DNA of 64,000 bases, taken from contig CAMWUN010000007.1 of the NCBI GenBank assembly GCA_947177425.1, forward strand, positions 1-64,000, written 5' to 3'. The first letter of the stretch is position 1, and every line of letters begins with the position of its first letter. Below the pieces are notes generated by a model. It was given only the letters and a program-made list of their open reading frames with translations. It searched no databases and was not told where the DNA came from. This document shows, piece by piece, positions 17,524 through 26,459 of this stretch. Origin of the DNA: an uncultured bacterium (GTDB lineage Bacteria; Bacillota; Clostridia; Lachnospirales; Lachnospiraceae). The translations under genes and the position numbers were made by a program.

Positions 17524-17688
17524 CTTCTTTTCTCCCTTAATCGTATTTCAGATAAACGCCAGCGTTATGGCCGTTTCCGCCTACGCAGGTCTTACCTTTT
17601 CTATTATAATATAAGAACCGTAAAAACAAAAGAAAAAATACACGAAAGCTGTTTTTATTCACCAGATCTGTGTGAACAGTAACGCCAG

Positions 17689-17717
17689 GAGACAAAAGCT
17701 TCAGCATGTGATATAAT
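17689..17717 (+). promoter_or_regulatory. Probable promoter of GNAT gene
   Basis: -10 TATAAT at 17712-17717 with a weak -35 GAGACA (17689-17694), spacer 17. A leader hairpin (AATCTCCG...CGGAGATT) follows just before the TTTGGAGG ribosome binding site. Confidence 0.55.
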
Positions 17718-17768
17718 ATCCCCAAAAATGAATCTCCGAAATATAACGGAGATTTTTGGAGGTTATAA

Positions 17769-18257
17769 ATGAATGTGTTTGTGAGAAAAATGACGCCGGA
17801 TGATATACCGGAAGTCCGAAAACTATATATCATTGGCTGGCAGAATGCTTTTAAGGGGATTGTTCCCCAGGATTATCTTGACCAGATGAATTTAGATGGC
17901 TGGGCGCCGCCTTTAGACGGCGCGTATGTGCTGACCGACGGTGAAAAAGTCCTTGGCACCTCTTCCATCTCCGGGGCAAGGGACAAGGCTTTTGACGGAT
18001 GGGGAGAAATTATCTCCGTCTATGTGCTGCCGGAATTAATTGGGCAGGGATATGGTCATGTACTGTTTACCTTTGCCCTCGGGGAACTCCTTTCCCTTGG
18101 CTTCGACAGGATTTATCTGACCGTATTTGAAGATAATCTGCGTGCAAGGACTTTTTATGAAAAGCATGGCTTCCACTGGAACGGCCAGCGGCTTTCCATG
18201 ACAGTGGGCGGTAAGGATTTGACAGAACTGCGGTATGTATATCCCGAAACCCAATAA
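17769..18257 (+). CDS. GNAT-family N-acetyltransferase
   Basis: A 162-residue acetyl-CoA-dependent acyltransferase. The fold markers are VRKMTPDDIPEVRKLY at the start, the acetyl-CoA loop VYVLPELIGQGYGHVL (R/Q-x-x-G-x-G/A type) and the closing DNLRARTFYEKHGFHWNG. GGAGG lies seven bases upstream. It stands alone, divergent from the CofE-like gene. Substrate not predictable; could be a small-molecule or protein N-terminal acetylase. Confidence 0.9.
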   Translation: MNVFVRKMTPDDIPEVRKLYIIGWQNAFKGIVPQDYLDQMNLDGWAPPLDGAYVLTDGEKVLGTSSISGARDKAFDGWGEIISVYVLPELIGQGYGHVLFTFALGELLSLGFDRIYLTVFEDNLRARTFYEKHGFHWNGQRLSMTVGGKDLTELRYVYPETQ

Positions 18258-18272
18258 GGGAAAATCCATGTT

Positions 18273-19034
18273 TCAGGATATCCTCCTGTTTTTGTACATG
18301 GAAAGCAGCAGCAGGATTCCGGACGCCGCTCCCATAAAAATAAATGACTGGATAAAAGGCATAAAATTATACGTGCCGCCCTGCCAGAAATCTATGAAGT
18401 CATTGCTTACGTAAGTCATGGGAAGCGTCGCCGCCACTTTTTGGAAAGCTTCCGGCAACTGGTCTGTCCGCATCCCCATCATTCCTGTTAAAATCATCAT
18501 GCCAAAGTAAAGGAACATTGTCACGCCGAATGTAAGGCTGAACTTCTGGAGGATATTGGCAATGGCATGGGCGGTTATCAGGAAAATCACCCCTATCAGA
18601 TACAGTGACACTATCAGACACAGCAGAGATGGCAATGCCGGCCTTTGGACCTCCATGACCAGGCCCTGAAAAACTGCAAATATTACAAAGGCTATGGTCA
18701 GAAATACAAGATGGGCTGCAATTTTTGCCGTCACTTCACATTTTTCCCCCAAACCAAACAGCCGCATACGTAAAGGGATTCCCCTTTCCACTTCCTGGGC
18801 GTAGAGAGCGCCGTACCCTATCAGCATAATGGCCATGGGTATTACCAGCGTCATTGTCAGCATAATGGAGGTCACTACTTCCTCCCGCATCCCTTCCGGC
18901 ACCTGGCGTCCCACTGTTTTTGACAGCAGCACGCACATCAGATTTGGAAATACAATCCCGAAAAAGTGAGGCATAAAATTGCCGTTAATATTTCTCAATT
19001 CGTACAAAACCATACGTAAACTGCATTTTTTCAT
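18273..19034 (-). CDS. ABC-2 type transporter permease
   Basis: A 253-residue integral membrane protein with six predicted helices. The second region (VVTSIMLTMTLVIPMAIMLI) and the cytoplasmic loop ALYAQEVERGIPLRMRLFG are typical of ABC-2 permeases of bacteriocin/lantibiotic or drug exporters. Its start overlaps the ATPase gene stop by four bases, so the pair forms one transporter. It is last of a four-gene unit behind a response regulator and sensor kinase. Confidence 0.85.
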   Translation of the reverse strand: MKKCSLRMVLYELRNINGNFMPHFFGIVFPNLMCVLLSKTVGRQVPEGMREEVVTSIMLTMTLVIPMAIMLIGYGALYAQEVERGIPLRMRLFGLGEKCEVTAKIAAHLVFLTIAFVIFAVFQGLVMEVQRPALPSLLCLIVSLYLIGVIFLITAHAIANILQKFSLTFGVTMFLYFGMMILTGMMGMRTDQLPEAFQKVAATLPMTYVSNDFIDFWQGGTYNFMPFIQSFIFMGAASGILLLLSMYKNRRIS

Positions 19035-19915
19035 ACCCTGTTTCCCTCCTGCCGCCTGTAAAACTGTTCTCTGGCATTCATAAACATAATTTCAATATCT
19101 GAATTGCTTCTTTTAAAATTTACATTATTTTCTGCAAGCACCGACATTACTTCCCTTTCCTGCGCTCTGCTTTCACAGGATAAAGCAAGCAGATGCTCCG
19201 GTGATTTTATAATTGGAAAGCCTTCCGAAAGTTTTCTGTTTTTCTCAGTATTCTCCATAATAAAGACTACGCTTCCGCAATAATCCTTAAAAAGCTGCTC
19301 CTTTTTGCCAAATGCTGCAACCTTTCCCTTTTCCAGTATGAGAATCTTATCTGCAAGCTGCTCCAGTTCCTCATAATAGTGGGACACTATCACCAGTGTA
19401 TCCCCTTTGTCCTGATACCACCGGGCCAGCTTTTCCATCAGTTTCTGTCTGGTTTCAAAGTCCAGCCCCGATGTGACTTCATCGAAAAATGTCAGTTCTG
19501 CTTTCTGGAACATGACCATAATAATAGTAAATTTCTGCTTCTGCCCTCCCGACAGGGCATGAAACCGTTTAGACAGGCAGGGTTCAAAATCAAAAAAAGA
19601 TATCAGTTCCTGCAGTTCCTTATTTCCCTTAATTTTCGTACCCAGTATAGTTTCCATAATATATCTGACAGGCATGGAGGTTACATACTCATTGAACTGC
19701 ATATGCACTGCCATCTGTTCCGGCTTTAGCTGCGTTACCACATTTCCCTCATAATGGACAAGCCCCAGAAGCGCCTTTACCAGCGTAGACTTTCCCGCCC
19801 CGTTAGATCCAATAACCCCAATGCGCTCCCCTTTTTCAAAAGCAACTGGCTCCTCAATCTGCAGAGCAACCTGATTGCCATACTTTACCTGCAAACGCCT
19901 GATTGTCACCAACAT
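19031..19915 (-). CDS. ABC transporter ATP-binding protein
   Basis: A 294-residue ATPase with Walker A GSNGAGKST, Q-loop region near MAVHMQFNEYVTS, signature LSGGQKQKFTI, Walker B LTFFDEVTSGLD and H-loop VSHYYEEL. The C-terminal 70 residues form an extra small domain often seen in export ATPases. I start at ATG 19915 (GGAAAAGGGA upstream); the frame continues 29 codons into the kinase gene without support. It is third gene of the two-component/ABC exporter operon. Confidence 0.9.
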   Translation of the reverse strand: MLVTIRRLQVKYGNQVALQIEEPVAFEKGERIGVIGSNGAGKSTLVKALLGLVHYEGNVVTQLKPEQMAVHMQFNEYVTSMPVRYIMETILGTKIKGNKELQELISFFDFEPCLSKRFHALSGGQKQKFTIIMVMFQKAELTFFDEVTSGLDFETRQKLMEKLARWYQDKGDTLVIVSHYYEELEQLADKILILEKGKVAAFGKKEQLFKDYCGSVVFIMENTEKNRKLSEGFPIIKSPEHLLALSCESRAQEREVMSVLAENNVNFKRSNSDIEIMFMNAREQFYRRQEGNRV

Positions 19916-19931
19916 TCCCTTTTCCTCTCTC

Positions 19932-21566
19932 TTACTGATAACCTGTATCCACACGAATCTCTCTTTCGGGCAGCGCCAGCCTGGCCTGTACACCGTTCTC
20001 AATATTTTCCACTTTCAGTTCACATCCGGAAAGCCTGCTGTAATAGGACGCCACATAAAGTCCCAGCCCTTTTCCCTTCCTGCTTCCATCACTGCTGACA
20101 AAGGGTTCAAAAATATTTGGAAGCAGTTTTTCATCTATGACTGCCCCATAGTTTCTGATGCACAGTTCCCCTGCTTTGGCTTCTATCTCTATCCGCTGTC
20201 CTTCCGGCGTATACTGCACTGCATTGGAAAGAACGTTATCTACTATCTTTTTCATCATTTCCCGGTCGGCCCAAATCATTCCGCTGCCTTTAACTTCTAT
20301 ATCCAGCCCCTTATCCTCAATCTGAACCTGACAGGCTCCCACAAGCTCCTGTACCAGAATCTCTATTGCCAGCTCTTCCTTCTGCATATTTTCCGCATGA
20401 TAGTTCAGATACAAAATGTCCTCCACGATTTTCCGCATGGATAAAAGCTGTCTTTTCACCTCCGGCAGATATTCCTTTGTGTTTTTATATTTTCCCACTT
20501 CGTTCATCATTCCTTCCACCACCAGCAATGCCGCAGTGACCGGGGTTTTTAGCTGATGGGAGGTGGCCCGCAGGAATACTTCCTGCCTTTCATTTTCTTC
20601 TTCCAGCGCCTTGTTTTTCTGTTCCAGTTCCTTATATTTCTCGCTAAGTTCCCTGTAAAGTTCATGCAAAGCCCTCGCCAGGGCACCGATTTCATCCCCG
20701 CTGTCTGAAATAAACGCCTCCATCTCATAGCCATCCATGCTTCTGGCGCTTTCCGCATAACCGGCCAGACGGATAATGGGGTTGACAATTTTCCCGGAAA
20801 AGAAACGGGAGGAAAGCAAAACCAGCAGAAACAGCACCGCCACAATCATTGGCAGGCTTCCCACTACCACCGGCCTGATTTCTCCCATCCGCGGCGTCAT
20901 GGAAGGCAGAACGGTTATAATGTACGCATCCTTCTCCCATCCCATGGCAATGTAGGTGGTATAACTGTAATTTCCGTCGCTCACACCTGTCTCATATATA
21001 AAGGAATTTTCTTCTGCCATATGGATTTTGGAATACTCTTCCCGGTATACCCCCTGGTTTGCTTTTCCTTCCACCTGCACGGCAACCGGATAATCCTCCG
21101 ACAATATATCTTTTTCGGAAAATTTGCTCTTTATCTTCTCCCACAGAATCAGAAAATCCTCCTGCGCCAAGCCTTCCTGCATCCCTTCGGATTTTCCTCC
21201 GGTTCCTTCGTCCCACCCTTCCATGCCGTCCATCATTTTCCTGACAGTATCCAGCATCGCCAGCAGTTCTTCGTCCTGTACTTTAACTGTCATTTTAAAA
21301 AATTTTCCGGCCAGATAAATTTCCGCACCTTCATGGGGAATTTCCACGGAATAAACCGCGGAAGGATTTTTCACCGCCAGATTATCATAATTCCGCTCTG
21401 CCCTGTAACCTTCCTGAATTTCTTTCACCGACTTCAAATTGCTCTCCATCACATAATCAACATATAAGGAAGGCAGCATGAGCATGAAATATCCCAGAAT
21501 AAACGCAGTCATAATGGCTGCAAGAACTATACTGTAGAGAAATGTTTTTTTTGACAGCCCCATCAT
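19932..21566 (-). CDS. Sensor histidine kinase
   Basis: A membrane kinase of about 544 residues. TM1 spans about 9-33, a roughly 195-residue extracellular sensor follows, TM2 is at 232-252, then HAMP and a coiled stretch. HisKA carries ATSHQLKTP with the phospho-acceptor H337, followed by the ATPase domain with N-box DNVLSNAVQYTP and G-box KGKGLGLY. The large outer domain separates it from the intramembrane-sensing BceS type. Its ATG overlaps the stop of the response-regulator gene by one base. It probably controls the adjoining ABC exporter. Confidence 0.92.
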   Translation of the reverse strand: MMGLSKKTFLYSIVLAAIMTAFILGYFMLMLPSLYVDYVMESNLKSVKEIQEGYRAERNYDNLAVKNPSAVYSVEIPHEGAEIYLAGKFFKMTVKVQDEELLAMLDTVRKMMDGMEGWDEGTGGKSEGMQEGLAQEDFLILWEKIKSKFSEKDILSEDYPVAVQVEGKANQGVYREEYSKIHMAEENSFIYETGVSDGNYSYTTYIAMGWEKDAYIITVLPSMTPRMGEIRPVVVGSLPMIVAVLFLLVLLSSRFFSGKIVNPIIRLAGYAESARSMDGYEMEAFISDSGDEIGALARALHELYRELSEKYKELEQKNKALEEENERQEVFLRATSHQLKTPVTAALLVVEGMMNEVGKYKNTKEYLPEVKRQLLSMRKIVEDILYLNYHAENMQKEELAIEILVQELVGACQVQIEDKGLDIEVKGSGMIWADREMMKKIVDNVLSNAVQYTPEGQRIEIEAKAGELCIRNYGAVIDEKLLPNIFEPFVSSDGSRKGKGLGLYVASYYSRLSGCELKVENIENGVQARLALPEREIRVDTGYQ

Positions 21567-22219
21567 CAATCCTCCTGAAACTGATAGCCAATTCCAATTA
21601 CCGTCTTTATGTAATTTCCAGGCAGTTTTTTGCGTAGATTTTTCACATGGGCGTCAATAATCCTGTCGTTCCCCACATAATCTTCATTAAATATCCGTAA
21701 AATCAACTGTTCCCTTGTAAAAGCCCTCTTAGGCTCCCCTTTCAGAACCTGCAGCAGCAAAAATTCGCTTAAGGTAAGTTCTAAAGGAATCCCGTCATAA
21801 AATGCCTGATAGGAATCCCCACAGATGACCAGGCCCTTTTCCTCCTGCCTCTCCATCCTTTTCACTCTCCGCAGGATAGTCTCCATTCTTTTCAGCAAAA
21901 TAATAGGAGACACTGGCTTAATCACATAATCATCCGCATAAAGATTAAACGCCTGGACCTGGGTCTTTTCATCGCCCAGAGCCGTTAACATAATAGTTGC
22001 CATATCCGGCCTGCGCTCTTTAATATAAGCCAGAACCTCAAGCCCGCTCACCTTCGGTACCATAATATCCAGAACCGCCATGTCAAAGTCCTGTTCCGTC
22101 AACAGTTCCAGCGCTTTCTCTCCATCCTCCGCCTCCGTTACCTCGTAATCCTGCATTTTCATATACTCTGTCAGCACTTCCCGTATCGTAGGCTCATCTT
22201 CCAAAAACAAAATCCGCAT
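21566..22219 (-). CDS. OmpR-family response regulator
   Basis: A 217-residue transcription factor. The receiver domain holds the acidic pair ED (7-8), the phosphorylated D51 in VLDIMVPKVSG and K in DDYVIKPVSP. The C-terminal winged helix ends in VGNDRIIDAHVKNLRKKL and IKTVIGIGYQFQ, typical of OmpR/PhoB. It is first gene of the four-gene operon with the kinase, ATPase and permease. Confidence 0.95.
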   Translation of the reverse strand: MRILFLEDEPTIREVLTEYMKMQDYEVTEAEDGEKALELLTEQDFDMAVLDIMVPKVSGLEVLAYIKERRPDMATIMLTALGDEKTQVQAFNLYADDYVIKPVSPIILLKRMETILRRVKRMERQEEKGLVICGDSYQAFYDGIPLELTLSEFLLLQVLKGEPKRAFTREQLILRIFNEDYVGNDRIIDAHVKNLRKKLPGNYIKTVIGIGYQFQED

Positions 22220-22327
22220 TTTTCCCCATCCTTTTACCGCTGTTTCTTATGAAGTTATTGTAGCACAGCCTTATGAATTCTATATGAAGATAGTGTGAAA
22301 AATACTTCTAAGGCGTTCCCACACGTC

Positions 22328-23068
22328 CTACGACAGGAATCCCAGATATTCATCAAATATATTAAACAGCATATCCCCGGAGCACACCGGGATTTCCGCT
22401 GTGCTTTCTCCCAGCGGAACATATTTGTATAAGTCTGACGCGTTCGTGAGAACCAATACCGGAATCACGTCATAACAGGGGCCAAACAGCACTTCCTGAT
22501 AAGCGCTGTATTTCGCCGCCTGCAGGATTTCCCCCTCCTCTATCCTGTCCTTCATTTTAAACTCCAGCGAAAACACATATTTTTCCGTAATCACAAGAAC
22601 ATCCGCATAAATCCTGACTGCCCGGGACTTTTTAATGCGCAGTTCAAATACAATTTCCCAATCTCCATAATCTATCCCGTCCAAATCGTCAAACAATGCC
22701 CTCATGACCCTGGCAGTATCCTTGAAGGAATGGAACAGTCCTCTGGTATCATTCAGATTACGCCCAATTTTTCTGCATCCCGCCTTTAACGTTTCAAACC
22801 ACTCTTCTTCACCAAGGGACAGAAATTCTTTAACAGTGGAATAATAACCGCTAAAGTCCTCCAGTCCCCTATGGGGCCTTGCCTGTCGGATGTAACCATG
22901 CCAGTTGGCCCCTTCATCCTGATAGCATAATTCATGCATGTACGGTGATGCATACAGATAATGGTTGATTACTTTTCTGTCTTTACTTAACTTTTTAGCT
23001 ATATCTCTGGCCCTGATTCCGTCATTACTGCATATCAGGGCAAAAATATCTCTTTCTATTATGTCCAT
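22328..23068 (-). CDS. Winged-helix / PD-(D/E)XK-like protein
   Basis: A protein of about 246 residues that I do not recognise as a named gene. Residues 1-60 read as a winged helix (IIERDIFALICSNDGIRARDIAKKLSKDRKVINHYLY). The C-terminal half has a nuclease-like pattern: ADVLVI, then FSLEFKMKD, then QAAKYSAYQ, fitting the D...ExK...Q layout of PD-(D/E)XK folds and similar to the N-terminal part of DUF2075-type ATPases, here without the helicase domain. I start at ATG 23068 with GGAGAGGG upstream. Could be a DNA-acting enzyme or an inactive sensor; activity is not established. Confidence 0.6.
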   Translation of the reverse strand: MDIIERDIFALICSNDGIRARDIAKKLSKDRKVINHYLYASPYMHELCYQDEGANWHGYIRQARPHRGLEDFSGYYSTVKEFLSLGEEEWFETLKAGCRKIGRNLNDTRGLFHSFKDTARVMRALFDDLDGIDYGDWEIVFELRIKKSRAVRIYADVLVITEKYVFSLEFKMKDRIEEGEILQAAKYSAYQEVLFGPCYDVIPVLVLTNASDLYKYVPLGESTAEIPVCSGDMLFNIFDEYLGFLS

Positions 23069-23284
23069 TGCAGATGCCCTCTCCTTCCATTCCACACGGA
23101 ATGAATGTAATATTTACAAGCTTATCAGAGTATTTAAATTTTTACCATATTGGAAGTATTGATTCTCAAAAAAGCCTAAACTTTTTTACCTTTTGATACG
23201 AAATATATAATAAGAAGAACGTTCACTATTGAAATACGTATCCAGGGAGGGATTGACGCAGCAAAAGGATTTTCGGGTATTTTT

Positions 23285-23515
23285 ATGGTGCAGTCAGTAG
23301 CGGCTGTTCCCAGTATTGGCAAAGTAAAACGTGACCATCAGAATAATTCCCATTCCGGGAACGGAGGTAAAAATTCCAGCGGAGGTTTCGCCCAGGTTCT
23401 GGCGGATGCCAGGGAGGAAACACGGAAAACTTCCATGGACTGTCATACCACCACTTACGGTCGTGACAGGCAGATTCGCACTTTTATTTACCAGTCTGGT
23501 GAATACCACTTCTGA
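23285..23515 (+). CDS. Small protein of unknown function
   Basis: A 76-residue open frame with a Gly/Asn/Ser-rich middle and a tidy C-terminus (TTYGRDRQIRTFIYQSGEYHF split here as TTYGRDRQIR then TFIYQSGEYHF). No signal peptide or membrane helix. There is only a weak ribosome site, but a TATAAT-like -10 lies around 23205 and a strong terminator directly follows the stop, which argues for a real transcript. No family recognised. Confidence 0.5.
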   Translation: MVQSVAAVPSIGKVKRDHQNNSHSGNGGKNSSGGFAQVLADAREETRKTSMDCHTTTYGRDRQIRTFIYQSGEYHF

Positions 23516-23517
23516 AA

Positions 23518-23577
23518 CCAAAAAGGTCTTCCGCACTAAAACAGTGATTCCTGTCACTGGTGCGGAAGACCTTTTGG
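23518..23577. terminator. Strong bidirectional terminator
   Basis: Arms at 23518-23536 and 23560-23577 (AAAAGGTCTTCCGCAC / GTGCGGAAGACCTTTT) with an inner CAGTGA/TCACTG stem. It separates the plus-strand small gene from the minus-strand coiled-coil gene. Confidence 0.85.
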
Positions 23578-23670
23578 CCTGTTTCATGGAAACTTCCTTT
23601 CACATAAGCAGCCTTTTATTTCCGGCCGCAGCACTTTTTTATGGATTCAAACCTTTGTCCATACGCAATA

Positions 23671-24273
23671 TTATACTACAGTCTGGGTCACTGACGCCAT
23701 TGTGTCAGCAACATCCACAATTTCCGGTCCCTGTGACGCGGCCGTAGCATTCTCCGCCACTTCCTGGGGATCGTCATATTCTTTCTCCTCTTCGTCCCCC
23801 CACAGGCTGTCATACTTTTCCTTCTTCTGACGTCTGACCATTGCGCCGATACTCTTTGCTGTCTGGTAAAGGTCGCTGTCAAATTCCATCAGTTTCTTCT
23901 CATCAGCGGCCGGAACAATTGCACCTTTCATAATACGGCGCGCAACTTCAAGAAGCTTTCCCATTTCAACCCCGTATTCCTTCGCCGCATCCGCCTGCTG
24001 TTCTGCCACCGTGGCATTCCAGTATGCACAATACTGATCCGCCAGCTTACTTAGATACTCCTGATACTCTGACTGCTTTTCATCCAGTTTATCCAAAGTC
24101 AGTTCCAGAGTAGCGGCTTCTGACGCATATCTTTCTTTGTCATCCTTTGAAACAGAAACCTCCATCCTTTTTCTGACATCCTGTAACTGCTTTGACACCG
24201 TCACCTTCTGATCCTGATACGCCTTCACCTGTGCCCTGTAAATTTGTTGTGCTTCTCCGATTTTCAAACTCAT
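23671..24273 (-). CDS. Coiled-coil protein of unknown function
   Basis: A 200-residue, mostly helical, highly charged protein. Residues about 10-95 form a predicted coiled coil (IYRAQVKAYQDQKVTVSKQL...), then a helical segment and an acidic, Ala-rich C-terminal tail. No signal or membrane segment. ATG at 24273 follows AAGGA. I do not recognise the family; the start (MSLKIGEAQQIYRAQ) looks like a protein that assembles on or binds a partner. It stands alone between a strong terminator and the divergent RyR/TIR module. Confidence 0.65.
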   Translation of the reverse strand: MSLKIGEAQQIYRAQVKAYQDQKVTVSKQLQDVRKRMEVSVSKDDKERYASEAATLELTLDKLDEKQSEYQEYLSKLADQYCAYWNATVAEQQADAAKEYGVEMGKLLEVARRIMKGAIVPAADEKKLMEFDSDLYQTAKSIGAMVRRQKKEKYDSLWGDEEEKEYDDPQEVAENATAASQGPEIVDVADTMASVTQTVV

Positions 24274-24478
24274 CACATCCTTGTATTATTTTTACACATC
24301 CCTGTGCCTGTTTCTGTACTTATATTTATTATCGTCCTTTTTCCCGGAAAAGTAATAACCCGGCGGGACATTTTGAAAATTGATTTCCGAAGATATCTCC
24401 TGAAAAAGCTTGTCCACTGCCAGTATACATGCTATCCTAAATATAAGTTACTGTCAAAAGATAAAAAGGGGGATTTTT

Positions 24479-26422
24479 ATGACTGGATTTATTATTCCTT
24501 TCACCACATGGCTGGCCGGAATCATTGCCGTGCTTCTTTTTCTTTATTTCATGTCAAGGCATAACCTGTGGATACGGAAATATGGCCTGACTCTGTTTCT
24601 TGCTTTCTGGTTTCTGGGTTTTACCATTTATTTTGTGGGATATTTCTTCGGTATAGAGACAGGCGGGAACCGGCTGTTTCATGCTGTTTCCAGCCTTTTT
24701 TCCGCTATTTTCAGTTCGGGGCGGATCGTCGCCATGGAACTGGATTTAAAGGAAACCGGAACCTTTGCGGACTATGAGCTTTATCAGGCCATTTGTATCA
24801 CAGTCATATTCTCCGCCATGCTCCTTTTGGCCGCTACCGTTCTGGCTAATATAGGCGGCGGCGTAATTGGACGTGTCCGTCTGGTTTTCCTTAAAACTAT
24901 CGGCACCCGTCAAAACATTTACCTGCTTTACGGTCTGCGCCGGGAGACTGTCTACCTTGCCGGAGATATCCACCGCCGCAATCCCAAGGCCACCATCCTC
25001 CTTCTTCATGACCGCAGCGAAAATCCTTCTGCAGAAGACGGGAACCGGAAAATCCTTGAAAATGATTTGTTCCAGTACGGCGCCGCTAAAGTTTCTTTTA
25101 CCTCTGAAAAGCCGCTTCTTTTTCTGATACGCATTGCCCGGAAATGCAGGAAACAGACTTTCCTGATTCTTATGGATACGGTCTGCCAGAAGAACACAGC
25201 GTTCCTTGAGAAGCTTAACCTGCCCTCCATAAATAAATCTGTGCCCGGCCTGCACCTTTACGTTTTATATGAAAAAGAAATCAATGAATGTATTGCGCAG
25301 GAAGATACTCTTCTGGAATGGGACATCCATTGGATATCCCCCGGCGAGCTTGCTGCCCGTCAGGCTTTGATGACTCCTGCCTTTCTTGATATCTGTCCTG
25401 CCAGGGAGTGTTCCTTTGGCCGCGTCAGCCGGAATCTGTCTCTGGCAGTCGTGGGATATTCCGAAACGGCGGAAGAGTTATGCCGCTATTTATCCTCCTG
25501 TGTACAGACAGCCGGGATGACCGTAAGCCTCCTTTTATTTGACAGGGAAATCGGGCAGAAGACGGCGTATTTCCGGTTCAGCAATCCGGAATTATACAAA
25601 GCCATCTCTCTTAATCTCTCCGGTATTGAACCCGGCACCGTTGAATTTTATGAGTTTTTTTCCCAAAAAGAGAACTGCCCTGACGGCATTTTTTTCGCAG
25701 GTGAAAATGAAAACCAGAACATCTTATATGCTTTCCGCCTGCAAAAGCTTCTGCACTGCCACAAAGACAGGCAGATTCCAATCTTTGTCCAGAAAACAAG
25801 CAGTCATGAACACCAGCGGGCCTTTGAACTTTCAAATCTCCAAAGCTTCGGATGCATGGAACAGATATACAGCTATGATGTGCTGATTAACGAAGAGCTG
25901 GACGCAATTGCCAAGGCTGTCCACTGGCATTACCAGACATATAATAAAACAGGAAAAGACATGGAACTGGCCTGGCGGCAGGCAAGCCTTTACGAGCAGA
26001 TGTCCAGCCGGGCTCTTGCCATACATATTCCATGGAAACTGAAATGCGCCGGGTTCGAAAAAGCCCCCGGCTCCTTTGACGATGCCTACGAACGGGAACT
26101 TGCAGACAATCCCGCCCTGATGGAAAACCTCTCTATCGGCGAACATCTGCGCTGGAATGCCTTTCTGTTTGCCAGCGGATGGAAAACTGTCTCTCCCGGC
26201 GCCCTTCCCGCCGGAGCGCGGAAGGATGCCTGTAAAAAACTCCATGTCTGTCTGGTGTCCTGGGAGGAACTGAAGGCTGTTGAGGAATATTACCAATATG
26301 ACTTTCAGGAGTTGGACAAACACTTTGTAAAAGCGCTGGCACAAATTCTGCAAAATGCCGGATATTCCATCAAACGCTGTCAGGAGCCGCAAGCCGGCTT
26401 ACCGAATCAAAAGATAAAATAA
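24479..26422 (+). CDS. Membrane Rossmann (TrkA_N-like) protein with C-terminal RyR domain
   Basis: A protein of 647 residues with an unusual layout. Residues 1-127 hold about four hydrophobic helices. Two Rossmann-like segments follow, at about 145-235 (NIYLLYGLRRETVYLAGDI) and 320-435 (LAVVGYSETAEELCRYLSS), resembling TrkA_N/RCK NAD-binding folds. Residues about 540-610 match the RyR repeat (NLSIGEHLRWNAFLFASGW), a domain named from ryanodine receptors and found in bacterial signalling and conflict genes. I start at ATG 24479 behind AAAGGGGGA. The TIR-domain gene begins 37 bases after the stop. The likely role is a membrane sensor; ligand unknown. Confidence 0.75.
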   Translation: MTGFIIPFTTWLAGIIAVLLFLYFMSRHNLWIRKYGLTLFLAFWFLGFTIYFVGYFFGIETGGNRLFHAVSSLFSAIFSSGRIVAMELDLKETGTFADYELYQAICITVIFSAMLLLAATVLANIGGGVIGRVRLVFLKTIGTRQNIYLLYGLRRETVYLAGDIHRRNPKATILLLHDRSENPSAEDGNRKILENDLFQYGAAKVSFTSEKPLLFLIRIARKCRKQTFLILMDTVCQKNTAFLEKLNLPSINKSVPGLHLYVLYEKEINECIAQEDTLLEWDIHWISPGELAARQALMTPAFLDICPARECSFGRVSRNLSLAVVGYSETAEELCRYLSSCVQTAGMTVSLLLFDREIGQKTAYFRFSNPELYKAISLNLSGIEPGTVEFYEFFSQKENCPDGIFFAGENENQNILYAFRLQKLLHCHKDRQIPIFVQKTSSHEHQRAFELSNLQSFGCMEQIYSYDVLINEELDAIAKAVHWHYQTYNKTGKDMELAWRQASLYEQMSSRALAIHIPWKLKCAGFEKAPGSFDDAYERELADNPALMENLSIGEHLRWNAFLFASGWKTVSPGALPAGARKDACKKLHVCLVSWEELKAVEEYYQYDFQELDKHFVKALAQILQNAGYSIKRCQEPQAGLPNQKIK

Positions 26423-26459
26423 ATCTATCCACCGCGGATAAAGAAAAGGGGAAATGTAA

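Noticed and set aside
19754-20444. Plus-strand open frames near the kinase/ATPase junction
   Set aside because: Antisense to an operon with overlapping stop/start codons and clear HisKA/ABC motifs.
23215-23228. GAACGTTC as a possible SOS (LexA) box
   Set aside because: The bacterial consensus needs a 4-bp gap between GAAC and GTTC; here they abut.
24867-25886. Several open frames of 70-170 codons on both strands inside the RyR gene
   Set aside because: They lie wholly within a well-supported gene and lack ribosome sites.
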